From Methanoregula sp. (GTDB lineage: Archaea; Halobacteriota; Methanomicrobia; Methanomicrobiales; Methanospirillaceae), in assembly GCF_023227875.1 (NCBI RefSeq), contig NZ_JALOCH010000009.1, positions 62,001 through 126,000 on the forward strand: a stretch of DNA of 64,000 bases, given 5' to 3'. Positions 26,911 through 34,352 of the stretch are shown here, one piece after another. Position 1 is the stretch's first letter. Every line of letters starts with the position of its first letter. Below the pieces are notes generated by a model that ran no database searches, was not told where the DNA came from, and saw only the letters and a list, made by a program, of their open reading frames with translations. A program made the position numbers and the translations under genes.

Positions 26911-27094
26911 TTTTAAAAATCCCCTGTTTTTGAAAAGTTTTAATAGTGAAATGGGTTGTCCTGAAAAACGTCGAACGCCCCGGCCCGGAATTTCCCCACC
27001 CGATACGATTCTGCCTGCCACGTGAATGATGCTATGGGACTTGTACATTCCATTGAGATCAGACCGTCCGAACGTACGGTTGCGAGACGACACG

Positions 27095-27140
27095 TGGAAA
27101 ATTTTCCCGGATATTTTCCAAATAGTCAACGTTTAAATAT
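27095..27140 (+). promoter_or_regulatory. Operator plus TATA box, cysteine-rich paralogue 1
   Basis: TGGAAAAT (27095-27102), 10 bases, ATTTTCCA (27113-27120), 10 bases, then TATA box GTTTAAATAT (27131-27140). The same geometry precedes all four paralogues. Expected transcription start is near 27162. Confidence 0.65.
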
Positions 27141-27192
27141 CCTTCACCCAAACGGAAGCCTGAACATTGTTCAAAAGGATGGTTTTTGTAAC

Positions 27193-27471
27193 ATGACAGG
27201 ATCTGGAAAATCGCCGCTGGGCCGGCTTGTATTGTTCATTATTTGTTTGTCGGTTGCCGGGGCTTTTGTTGCCGGGGTACACTGGTATGCCATAGACCTG
27301 CCGTTGCAGGAATCATTGCAGGCACCCTCAAATAGTATCGGGGGCTCTGATGTCAGTGCGTGCATAGCTCAATGCGATGCCCAGGCACAAGAATGCTATC
27401 AACGATATGAAACTATCGCGTGTACCGTGCAAAATGGCGTTTGTGTGGATAACTGTTCCGCAGGCGAGTAA
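27193..27471 (+). CDS. Small anchored cysteine-rich protein, paralogue 1 (type A)
   Basis: 92 residues. Basic N-terminus (SGKSPLGR), one membrane helix (LVLFIICLSVAGAFVAGVHW), a linker (LQESLQAPSNSIGG), then a C-terminal segment with six cysteines spaced C-x3-C-x6-C-x8-C-x6-C-x3-C, which reads the same in both directions. This suggests a disulphide-locked helical hairpin outside the membrane. The frame is open upstream to 27022, but the TATA box at 27131-27140 requires a start after about 27162; ATG 27193 is used, with AAAGGATGG upstream. I recognise no known family. Confidence 0.75.
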   Translation: MTGSGKSPLGRLVLFIICLSVAGAFVAGVHWYAIDLPLQESLQAPSNSIGGSDVSACIAQCDAQAQECYQRYETIACTVQNGVCVDNCSAGE

Positions 27472-27603
27472 GTCCGCGGGGATTTCTTGATATAAATCCC
27501 GGCATGCCACGCTGAGCGGGTTCCCCCCTGTGGGTAACGGCCGCCTCCAAGGCTCCCGGCATTACATCCCTTTTTTTATCGCGTCCGGAATTTTTGCTGA
27601 TGT

Positions 27604-27623
27604 ATCCACTACCTTACCGTGGC
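27604..27623 (-). pseudogene. tRNA-Arg-like fragment (5' part only)
   Basis: Matches about 20 bases of the 5' acceptor and D-arm of the complete tRNA at 30190-30261, read on the minus strand. The rest is missing: the sequence TTTTGCTGATGTATCC, which in the later units lies about 190 bases before the tRNA, is joined directly to it at ATCCAC. This looks like a deletion. Confidence 0.5.
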
Positions 27624-27709
27624 ACGTCCATACTCTGCATCAATCGTGCAAAGTTCTGCCTGCTCCATTACGGCCGGACCGGATGAACATACGGATTGGA
27701 GACGACACA

Positions 27710-27754
27710 TGGAAAATATTTCCGATTATTTTCCAAATAGTCAAGGTTTATAAG
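27710..27754 (+). promoter_or_regulatory. Operator plus TATA box, cysteine-rich paralogue 2
   Basis: TGGAAAAT (27710-27717), 10 bases, ATTTTCCA (27728-27735), 10 bases, then TATA box GTTTATAAG (27746-27754). Expected transcription start is near 27777. Confidence 0.65.
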
Positions 27755-27808
27755 CCCTTCACCCGAATCGAAGATTGAACTCTGGTTCGCCAGGATGGTT
27801 TTTGTTCC

Positions 27809-28081
27809 ATGTCAGGATCCGTAAAATCGCCGCTGGGCCGGCTTGTATTGTTCATTATTTGTTTGTCGGTTGCCGGGGCTTTTGTTGCCGGGGTGCACTG
27901 GTATGCCATAGATCTGCCATTGCAGGAATCATTGCAGGCACCCTCAAACAGTATCGGGGGCTATTACATCGGGCCGTGTCTAGCTCATTGCGAGGTCACG
28001 GCACAAGAATGCACTCAAGAAGCTTTCACGTGTACCAGGAACTATGACGTTTGTGTGGAGCGCTGTTTCGCAGTCGGGTAA
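27809..28081 (+). CDS. Small anchored cysteine-rich protein, paralogue 2 (type B)
   Basis: 90 residues. The first ~50 are nearly identical to paralogue 1 (MSGSVKSPLGR, the same membrane helix, the same linker); the C-terminal part differs strongly but keeps the cysteine pattern with a shorter middle: C-x3-C-x6-C-x5-C-x6-C-x3-C. The upstream leader is of type B (ACTCTGGTTCGCCAGGA), shared with paralogue 4. A hairpin GCGGGTT/AACCCGC and a T-run follow the stop. Confidence 0.75.
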   Translation: MSGSVKSPLGRLVLFIICLSVAGAFVAGVHWYAIDLPLQESLQAPSNSIGGYYIGPCLAHCEVTAQECTQEAFTCTRNYDVCVERCFAVG

Positions 28082-28382
28082 ATCAACGGGGATTTCATGA
28101 TACCGATCCCGGCATGCCGTGCTGAGCGGGTTCCCGCATGCGGGTAACCCGCCTCCATGGCTCCGTCACTTCCTCCCTTTTTTAAGCATCCGGTTTTTTT
28201 ACTGTTGTATTCCCAATAACCGGAGCAACCACGATATGGGAATGCACCGATCCGCATTAACAATGCCGGCGTCTTGCCGGGTACAGAAATTTCCGGGATG
28301 TTCCCGAGGTTATTCAAAAGTAAGCATGAGCCGGTGCTATCGGTTTTTCAAATGCTGCAGGAAATCCAACCCGAAAAAGATA
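28082..28382. other. Spacer after paralogue 2
   Basis: Contains the hairpin GCGGGTT...AACCCGC (near 28126-28151), TCCCTTTTTTAA, and a block ending GAGCCGGTGCTATCGGTTTTTCAA that is repeated before each tRNA-like copy (near 29277 and 30132). No gene is seen. Confidence 0.5.
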
Positions 28383-28454
28383 CGCCCCGACCAGATCCTG
28401 AACCCGGGTCAAAAGCTCCGGGGGCTTCCAGGATATCCACTACCTTGCCGAGGC
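28383..28454 (-). pseudogene. tRNA-Arg-like copy A (degenerate)
   Basis: 72 bases on the minus strand. Acceptor GCCTCGG/TCGGGGC and anticodon stem GAAGC/GCTTT still pair and the anticodon reads CCG, but the universal U33 is C, the T-stem is weakened by two G-U pairs, and the invariant A58 is G. It is probably a pseudogene of the tRNA at 30190-30261. Confidence 0.55.
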
Positions 28455-28650
28455 ACGTTCATACCGGTATCAATCGTGCAAAGTACCCCATTACTAACAC
28501 CGTGAAGCCCGTAAAACGGTCTCTTCATGAGATGCCCGGTCCGGAATTTCCCCTTACGGTACGATTCTGCCTGCCACGTGAATGATGCTATGGGACTTGT
28601 GTATTCCATTGAGATCAGACCGTCCGAACGTACGATCGCGAGACAACACA

Positions 28651-28696
28651 TGGAAAATTTCCCCGGTTATTTTCCAAATAGTCAACGTTTAAATAT
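28651..28696 (+). promoter_or_regulatory. Operator plus TATA box, cysteine-rich paralogue 3
   Basis: TGGAAAAT (28651-28658), 10 bases, ATTTTCCA (28669-28676), 10 bases, then TATA box GTTTAAATAT (28687-28696). Confidence 0.65.
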
Positions 28697-28748
28697 CCTT
28701 CACCCAAACGGAAGCCTGAACATTGTTCAAAAGGATGGTTTTTGTAAC

Positions 28749-29027
28749 ATGACAGGATCTGGAAAATCGCCGCTGGGCCGGCTTGTATTGTTCATTATTT
28801 GTTTGTCGGTTGCCGGGGCTTTTGTTGCCGGGGTACACTGGTATGCCATAGACCTGCCGTTGCAGGAATCATTGCAGGCACCCTCAAACAGTATCGGGGG
28901 CTCCGACGTTTTGGCGTGCATAGCTCAATGCGATGCCCAGGCACAAGAATGCTTTGAACGATATCACAGTAGCGGGTGTACCGTGCAAAATGGTGTTTGT
29001 GTGGATAACTGTTCCGCAGGCGAGTAA
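28749..29027 (+). CDS. Small anchored cysteine-rich protein, paralogue 3 (type A)
   Basis: 92 residues. It is nearly identical to paralogue 1, including its leader; differences concentrate between cysteines 3 and 4 (FERYHSSG against YQRYETIA). Cysteine pattern C-x3-C-x6-C-x8-C-x6-C-x3-C. The start was chosen as for paralogue 1. The high identity over more than 300 bases upstream implies a recent duplication of the A-B pair. Confidence 0.75.
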   Translation: MTGSGKSPLGRLVLFIICLSVAGAFVAGVHWYAIDLPLQESLQAPSNSIGGSDVLACIAQCDAQAQECFERYHSSGCTVQNGVCVDNCSAGE

Positions 29028-29330
29028 GTCCGCGGGGATTTCTTGATATAAATCCCGGCATGCCACGCTGAGCGGGTTCCTGCATGCGGGTAACCCGCCT
29101 CCATGACTCCGTCATTTCCTCCCTTTTTTAATGATATCCGGATTTTTTGTTGATGTATCCCCACGTACCGGAGCAACTGCGATCAGGAAATGCACTGGTC
29201 CCCATTACTAATGCCGGCGTCTTACCGGGTACAGAAATTTCCGAGATGTTTCCGAGGTTATTCAAAAGTTAGCATGAGCCGGTGCTATCGGTTTTTCAAT
29301 TGCTGCAGGAAATCCAACCCGAAAAAGATA
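29028..29330. other. Spacer after paralogue 3
   Basis: Contains the hairpin block GCGGGTT...AACCCGC (near 29070-29096), TCCCTTTTTTAA, the phrase TTTTGTTGATGTATCC and the block GAGCCGGTGCTATCGG that precedes each tRNA-like copy. No gene is seen. Confidence 0.5.
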
Positions 29331-29402
29331 CGCCCCGACCGGGACCTGAACCCGGGTCAAAAGCTCCGGAGGCTTCCAGGATATCCATTACCCTACCGAG
29401 GC
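29331..29402 (-). tRNA. tRNA-Arg(CCG)-like copy B, possibly defective
   Basis: 72 bases on the minus strand. Acceptor GCCTCGG/TCGGGGC (wobbles included), D-arm with GG, anticodon stem GAAGC/GCTTT around loop CTCCGGA (U33 present, anticodon CCG), T-stem CCGGG/CCCGG. The T-loop is TTCAGGT, so the invariant A58 is G. The anticodon stem differs from the copy at 30190 by a paired change (C-G for A-T), which suggests past function. Confidence 0.5.
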
Positions 29403-29520
29403 ACGTTCATACCCTGCATCAATCATGCACAGTTCTGCCTTCAATGTGGATGATTACCTGAGGCTCAAACGCGCTCCATTACGGCCGGACCGGATGAACA
29501 CACGGTTTGGAGACGACACA

Positions 29521-29565
29521 TGGAAAATATTTCCGATTATTTTCCAAATAGTCAAGGTTTATAAG
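29521..29565 (+). promoter_or_regulatory. Operator plus TATA box, cysteine-rich paralogue 4
   Basis: TGGAAAAT (29521-29528), 10 bases, ATTTTCCA (29539-29546), 10 bases, then TATA box GTTTATAAG (29557-29565). Confidence 0.65.
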
Positions 29566-29619
29566 CCCTTCACCCGAATCGAAGATTGAACTCTGGTTCG
29601 CCAGGAGAGTTTTTGTTCC

Positions 29620-29901
29620 ATGTCAGGATCCGTAAAATCGCCGCTGGGCCGGCTTGTATTGTTCATTATTTGTTTGTCGGTTGCCGGGGCTTTTGTTGCC
29701 GGGATACACTGGTATGCCATAGACCTGCCATTGCAGGAATCATTGCAGGCACCCTCAAATAGTATCGGGGGCTCCGACGTTTTGGCGTGCATAGCTCAAT
29801 GCAATGCCCAGGCACAAGAATGCTATCAACGATTACGCATTATCGAATGTGCCGACCAACATGCCGTTTGTTACAATCGCTGTACTGCGCCGTATCAATG
29901 A
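29620..29901 (+). CDS. Small anchored cysteine-rich protein, paralogue 4 (type B)
   Basis: 93 residues. N-terminal half and leader match paralogue 2 (MSGSVKSPLGR), while the segment just after the linker (SDVLACIAQC) matches paralogue 3, so it looks like a mosaic. Cysteines: C-x3-C-x6-C-x8-C-x6-C-x3-C, with a divergent C-terminal end (CADQHAVCYNRCTAPYQ). It is the last of the four. Confidence 0.75.
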   Translation: MSGSVKSPLGRLVLFIICLSVAGAFVAGIHWYAIDLPLQESLQAPSNSIGGSDVLACIAQCNAQAQECYQRLRIIECADQHAVCYNRCTAPYQ

Positions 29902-30189
29902 TACCGATCCTGGCATGCCGTACCGAACGGGTTCCCCCCCGTGGGTAACAGCCGCCTCCATGGCTCCCGGCATTACATCCCGTTTTTTATCGGATCAGGC
30001 ATTTTTGTTGATGTATCCACACTTACCGGAGCAACTACAATCCGGGAATGCACCGATCCCCAGTTATAATACCGGATCCTTGCCGGGTACAATAATCCGC
30101 AAGGAATTCCCGAGCGTATTCATAAGTTAGCATGAGCCGGTGCTATCGGTTTTTCAATTGCTGTAGGAAATCCAACCTAAAAAAAGATA

Positions 30190-30261
30190 CGCCCCGGCCG
30201 GGACTTGAACCCGGGTCAAAAGATCCGCAATCTTCTAGGATGTCCACTACCCTACCGGGAC
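30190..30261 (-). tRNA. tRNA-Arg(GCG), best copy
   Basis: 72 bases on the minus strand, no encoded CCA. Acceptor GTCCCGG/CCGGGGC with discriminator G, D-arm with AGTGGA, anticodon stem GAAGA/TCTTT around loop TTGCGGA (anticodon GCG, purine 37), T-stem CCGGG/CCCGG with canonical loop TTCAAGT. The anticodon depends on this stem register; a register shifted by one would read TGC (Ala), but pairing is worse and no G3-U70 pair is present. Confidence 0.75.
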
Positions 30262-30373
30262 TGGCGTTTTAGTGTATGCCTTACTTAAATTGCTTTTATC
30301 GCTTAAATATCTCACCGTCTCACGGTCTGATATACCCCGGGAATACCAGGAATTTTAAAAAAAGATGGCGGTT

Positions 30374-31135
30374 TTAATGGGTCCACGTGGGTGTAGGAGT
30401 TCCTGTAATAAGTGCAAGACTGGTGGTGTCCCTTGTTGACTGGCCCCAGTACGTGCAGGCATCAAATGTCATGTTTTCAGGATTATCGATGTTGCCCACA
30501 GGCTTGACCCAGAAATTTATCGTTGCGGTGATTTTATGACCCTTTATTTCAACGAGAAGATCATCCCGTTTTAACACCTTGAGAGTCCTTGTCAGGTACG
30601 TGGAATAATCCTTGCCGAATCCATCCTGGAGATAGATCTCACCGGAGGTTTTATTCCTCACCGTGATTTCAAGGTAAGACTGGGGATCATACGTGTCGTA
30701 TTTTTCGACAACATCCTTTTTCGAAGTATATCGTGAAGTGTATGCATCATAGCCCGTGATATTATGCGGCTTAACAGTGTAATTGATGTACATCGGGGGA
30801 TTTTTCAGGTTGAAGGAGAACGCGGATCCATTATAAAGAAATGCCTGGGTCAATGTATAAATCCTGCAGCTTTTTTCCTCAGGTGAAGGGGTCGGGGCGG
30901 TGAATGTGGAATACCCCGGGGCCTGTGTCCCGGTGATGCCGACATCCGGAACGGTTACATACGGAGTTGCTGTGGTAACGTAAGCAGAGCCGGAGGCGGT
31001 TGTGGTTGGTCCTCCCGCCGGCGTATTAGTATACTTGACTCCCGTTGACGATTCTTTGGGGGGGGCAACGCAGCCAGACAGTGCCATCATGGCAATCATC
31101 GCGATAATAAAAAAGACAGGTCCCGGCTTTATCAT
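30374..31135 (-). CDS. Secreted lipoprotein of unknown function
   Basis: 253 residues. Signal peptide with lipobox (IIAMIAMMALSGC), then a Thr/Ser/Pro-rich linker (residues ~28-85) and a ~165-residue ectodomain with YTLTQAFLYNGSAF and aromatic beta-strand patterns (YINYTVKPHNITGYDAY). The lipobox indicates a lipid-anchored surface protein. I recognise no family; similar lipoproteins are common in Methanomicrobiales. Monocistronic. Confidence 0.78.
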   Translation of the reverse strand: MIKPGPVFFIIAMIAMMALSGCVAPPKESSTGVKYTNTPAGGPTTTASGSAYVTTATPYVTVPDVGITGTQAPGYSTFTAPTPSPEEKSCRIYTLTQAFLYNGSAFSFNLKNPPMYINYTVKPHNITGYDAYTSRYTSKKDVVEKYDTYDPQSYLEITVRNKTSGEIYLQDGFGKDYSTYLTRTLKVLKRDDLLVEIKGHKITATINFWVKPVGNIDNPENMTFDACTYWGQSTRDTTSLALITGTPTPTWTH

Positions 31136-31411
31136 GGTTAATCAGAGTACAGTAACTCATAGTAAATAAGCATTTCAAAACAAAGTATATGACAATAAAG
31201 GGTTATTTTCGTAGGATCTTTTTGGAATGAATCCGTTTGCTGCATGAATTCCCGGCGGGTACATTATCCGGGTGTACGCAAAATATTATAGGATTACTTA
31301 TCATTATCTGGGAGAATAGATTTCGGAAAGAGTATTCTGCATCACACCTGTTTGCTTCCGGTTACCGGTAGTATATTTTCATGAGACAATGGGTTTTGAG
31401 GGGGATAACGG

Positions 31412-32710
31412 ATGGCTATTATTGGAAAAAACATATGCATTGTATTGATATTCTGCAGCCTTCTGGCTGCCCCGGCACTGGCTGGTACAAATTATATGGG
31501 CGGGAGCCCGGACCTTTCGTCATATATTTCGGGGTCCACAGAATTCAGTCCGGGAAATGAATCACAGATTACCCTCGTAATCAAAAATACCGGGATCAAC
31601 GAATACAAGCTTGTGTCAAGTGCCACGCAGGACCTTGCCGATCTGCCAAACACGGCAAAATTCCTGAAGGTGGCTCTCCAGTCCGGCAATGCACCGCTGG
31701 TCGTGAAGACAGACCCGCAGATGCTGGGGGACCTCCCGGGCGGGTCGAGCACTACTTCGACATTCATCACGAAAATTAATACCGATGCAAAGGGCGGCAC
31801 CTATACCCTGCCCCTTTTACTGAACTATTCCTATCAGGATACCTTTGCCCAGGCGGGGGCCATCGAATCTATCGAGTACAGGTATAAGACCGTGGCTCTC
31901 ACGCTCAATATCCCGATCACCATCAGGCACGAAGTATCAATCGATGTCATTTCAGCAGAGCCGGAACACCTGAATGCCGGTACTGAAGGCTACCTGAACC
32001 TGAAGATCAATAACACGGGTTCTGAAGATGCGACGCAGGCGATTGTAAAAATTACCCGGAACGGCAACAGCCCGGTTGTCCCGGTGGACAACAGCGCTTA
32101 TATCGGTGATTTCCCGGCGGGAAGTACGGCGTCCTGCCGGTACAAGGTCTCGGTATCCTCCAGCGCAGAAAAGCAGACCTATCCCGTTGATGTTGAGGTT
32201 GAATACCTGAATTCAGAAGGGGACACGGTCACTTCCCGCAGTGACACGGTTGGCGTACCGATCGGGGGGAAGGCAGACTTTGCCATCATCTCCGCACCTG
32301 CAGAGATGCACCCGGGGAATAAGGAGGTCATCTCCGTTGAATACAAAAATACCGGTGACACGACCATCTACAGCGCCCAGTCACGGATCAGTGCCGTCGA
32401 CCCGTTCAGCAGCAGCGAGGATATCGCATTCATCGGAGACCTGCAGCCGGGCGAGTCCCGGGTCGTGTCCTACCAGGTCAGTGTTGATCGCAGTGCAACC
32501 ATCAAGGAGTACGGCCTCGATTCGGAGATCCGTTACCGCGATGCAGTCGATAATACCTACATCTCTGACATCATGAAGGTGAACGTCGATGTTACCGCAA
32601 CAAAGGGACTGGAGACGATCATCACCAACCCGATTTACCTCTCCATCCTCGCTGCAGCAATTATCGGCATTGCTTATTTCATCTACCATTACCGCAGCAG
32701 AAAACAGTAA
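31412..32710 (+). CDS. Surface protein with CARDB/S-layer-like beta domains and C-terminal anchor
   Basis: 432 residues. Signal peptide ending PALAG, three consecutive beta-sandwich repeats of about 120 residues, each with the pattern 'sx.vVIKNTG / LNLKINNTGSEDA / ISVEYKNTGDTT' followed by GD[LF]xxG (GDLPGGSS, GDFPAGST, GDLQPGES), and a C-terminal membrane helix (ILAAAIIGIAYFIYHY) with a basic end. This is the COG1361-like archaeal envelope architecture. Start ATG 31412 follows GAGGGGGATAACGG. Role: cell-surface structure or adhesion, inferred. Confidence 0.85.
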   Translation: MAIIGKNICIVLIFCSLLAAPALAGTNYMGGSPDLSSYISGSTEFSPGNESQITLVIKNTGINEYKLVSSATQDLADLPNTAKFLKVALQSGNAPLVVKTDPQMLGDLPGGSSTTSTFITKINTDAKGGTYTLPLLLNYSYQDTFAQAGAIESIEYRYKTVALTLNIPITIRHEVSIDVISAEPEHLNAGTEGYLNLKINNTGSEDATQAIVKITRNGNSPVVPVDNSAYIGDFPAGSTASCRYKVSVSSSAEKQTYPVDVEVEYLNSEGDTVTSRSDTVGVPIGGKADFAIISAPAEMHPGNKEVISVEYKNTGDTTIYSAQSRISAVDPFSSSEDIAFIGDLQPGESRVVSYQVSVDRSATIKEYGLDSEIRYRDAVDNTYISDIMKVNVDVTATKGLETIITNPIYLSILAAAIIGIAYFIYHYRSRKQ

Positions 32711-32930
32711 GCACTCTTTTTCCCCTCTTTTCTCACGCAGTATCACATGCACCCGGGTTTTCTCGTCAAGATAATCGCAGGACATGTTCAGCCGAAGATG
32801 ACAGCGTCCGAATTTATTAAGAGCCACGGCTTACCAGATTGTATAGCGAGAACAGCACTCATTGGAGTACCTTTTCAGATAATACCGGTGCAGACATGCG
32901 TATCACAATGACAACGATTTTTTGTACGGG

Positions 32931-34265
32931 ATGTCCCCCATGACCATCCCGCGGATCATCATTGCCGGTACCCACAGCGGCTGCGGCAAGACAACCGTTG
33001 CCAGCGGGATCATGGGAGCGCTCACAAAGGAAGGGTATACTGTCCAGCCATTCAAGGTCGGCCCGGATTTCATTGATCCAACGCACCACACGCGGATATG
33101 CGGCAGGATCTCCCGTAACCTCGACCCGTTCATGATGGGCGAGGAGGAATGTCGTGCTTCGTTCTCCCGTGCATCGGCAGGCGCCGACATAGCGGTTGTC
33201 GAGGGGGTCATGGGCATGTTTGACGGGGTTGATGGATCCGATCTCTCAAGTACCGCCCATGTTGCCCGGCTCCTGCAGGCGCCGGTCATCCTCGTTGTCG
33301 ATGCAAAAGGGATGTCCCGGAGCATCCACGCACTCATCAAGGGGTTCATGACCTTTGATCCCACGGTCACAATCGCTGGCGTAATTGTCAACCGCACCGG
33401 GAGCAGACGCCACCGGGAGATGATGGAGCCCTCCCTTGCGATCCCCGCGTTCGGGTGGATCCCACGGAGTGAGGCTATTACCCTGAAAAGCCGGCACCTC
33501 GGCCTTCTCATGGCACACGAATCCGGCTCGCATGATGAAATCAGCGACCTTATCGCGGAACATTGCGATCTTGAAGCGATTATTTCGGCAGCCGGTAAAG
33601 CGCCGGCAATCCCGGTCCGACAGGAGACCCCCTCGCAGGTGGCCTCCCGGGCCCGGATTGGTGTTGCCCGCGACAATGCCTTCTGCTTCTATTACCAGGA
33701 CAACCTTGAACTGCTCCGGAAAACCGGTGCCGAACTCGTCTTCTTCAGCCCGCTCCAGGACCGGCTGCCCCAGGTCGATGCACTGTATCTTGGCGGAGGA
33801 TATCCCGAACTTTTCCTTCCTCAACTCGAGGTGGCAGCCTGCACAACGGATATCAGCAAGGCAGCTCGGGACGGTCTGCCGGTCTTTGCCGAGTGCGGCG
33901 GGCTGATGTACCTGACCCGGGAAGTCAAAGGCGAGCGTACCTGTCGCATGACCGGCATCCTTCCCGCCATTGCCGAGATGACAAACCGGATCCAGGCACT
34001 GGGATATGTGAAAGGTACGGTTACCGGCACGGGATCGTTTTTACCGCAGGGCCGGATCGTTGCCGGCCATGAATTCCATTATTCACGGCTGGTCCCGGAC
34101 AAGGATGCACGCTACGTTATCACCCTTTCGAGAGGGATGGGGATTACAGACGGGAAAGACGGGCTTGCAGCATCGAATACCGTGGGAATGTACACACACT
34201 CGTATTTTACCCCGGCGTTCGCCCGGGATTTCGTGGATGCGGCCGTCTCCTTCTCCCGTTCATGA
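32931..34265 (+). CDS. cfbB/cbiA: Cobyrinate / Ni-sirohydrochlorin a,c-diamide synthase
   Basis: ATP-dependent amidation of the a and c side chains of a tetrapyrrole, with glutamine as donor. 444 residues: P-loop AGTHSGCGKTT, KVGPDFIDPTHH, EGVMGMFDG in the synthetase half; the C-terminal glutamine amidotransferase half has LGGGYPELF, FAECGGLMYL (catalytic Cys) and a GHEFHYS histidine motif. In methanogens this family serves coenzyme F430 (CfbB), cobamides (CbiA), or both; sequence alone does not decide, and no other gene of either pathway is adjacent. ATG 32931 is preferred over TTG 32922. Confidence 0.92.
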   Translation: MSPMTIPRIIIAGTHSGCGKTTVASGIMGALTKEGYTVQPFKVGPDFIDPTHHTRICGRISRNLDPFMMGEEECRASFSRASAGADIAVVEGVMGMFDGVDGSDLSSTAHVARLLQAPVILVVDAKGMSRSIHALIKGFMTFDPTVTIAGVIVNRTGSRRHREMMEPSLAIPAFGWIPRSEAITLKSRHLGLLMAHESGSHDEISDLIAEHCDLEAIISAAGKAPAIPVRQETPSQVASRARIGVARDNAFCFYYQDNLELLRKTGAELVFFSPLQDRLPQVDALYLGGGYPELFLPQLEVAACTTDISKAARDGLPVFAECGGLMYLTREVKGERTCRMTGILPAIAEMTNRIQALGYVKGTVTGTGSFLPQGRIVAGHEFHYSRLVPDKDARYVITLSRGMGITDGKDGLAASNTVGMYTHSYFTPAFARDFVDAAVSFSRS

Positions 34266-34352
34266 TCCTTCACCGGTCTTCTTGTATCCATCCATACAAG
34301 GGCTAAAGTCATAGGAAAGCGAACCTCTCAAACACAGGCAGGTCCGTTATCC

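Noticed and set aside
27022..27192. N-terminal extension of cysteine-rich paralogue 1 (and the same in paralogue 3)
   Set aside because: It would lie upstream of the TATA box, and types B lack it; conservation there is explained by shared promoter sequence.
26940..30261. An integrated mobile element using the tRNA as attachment site
   Set aside because: No integrase, transposase or phage gene is visible in the locus; tandem duplication with the tRNA explains the pattern better, though tRNA-derived ends remain possible.
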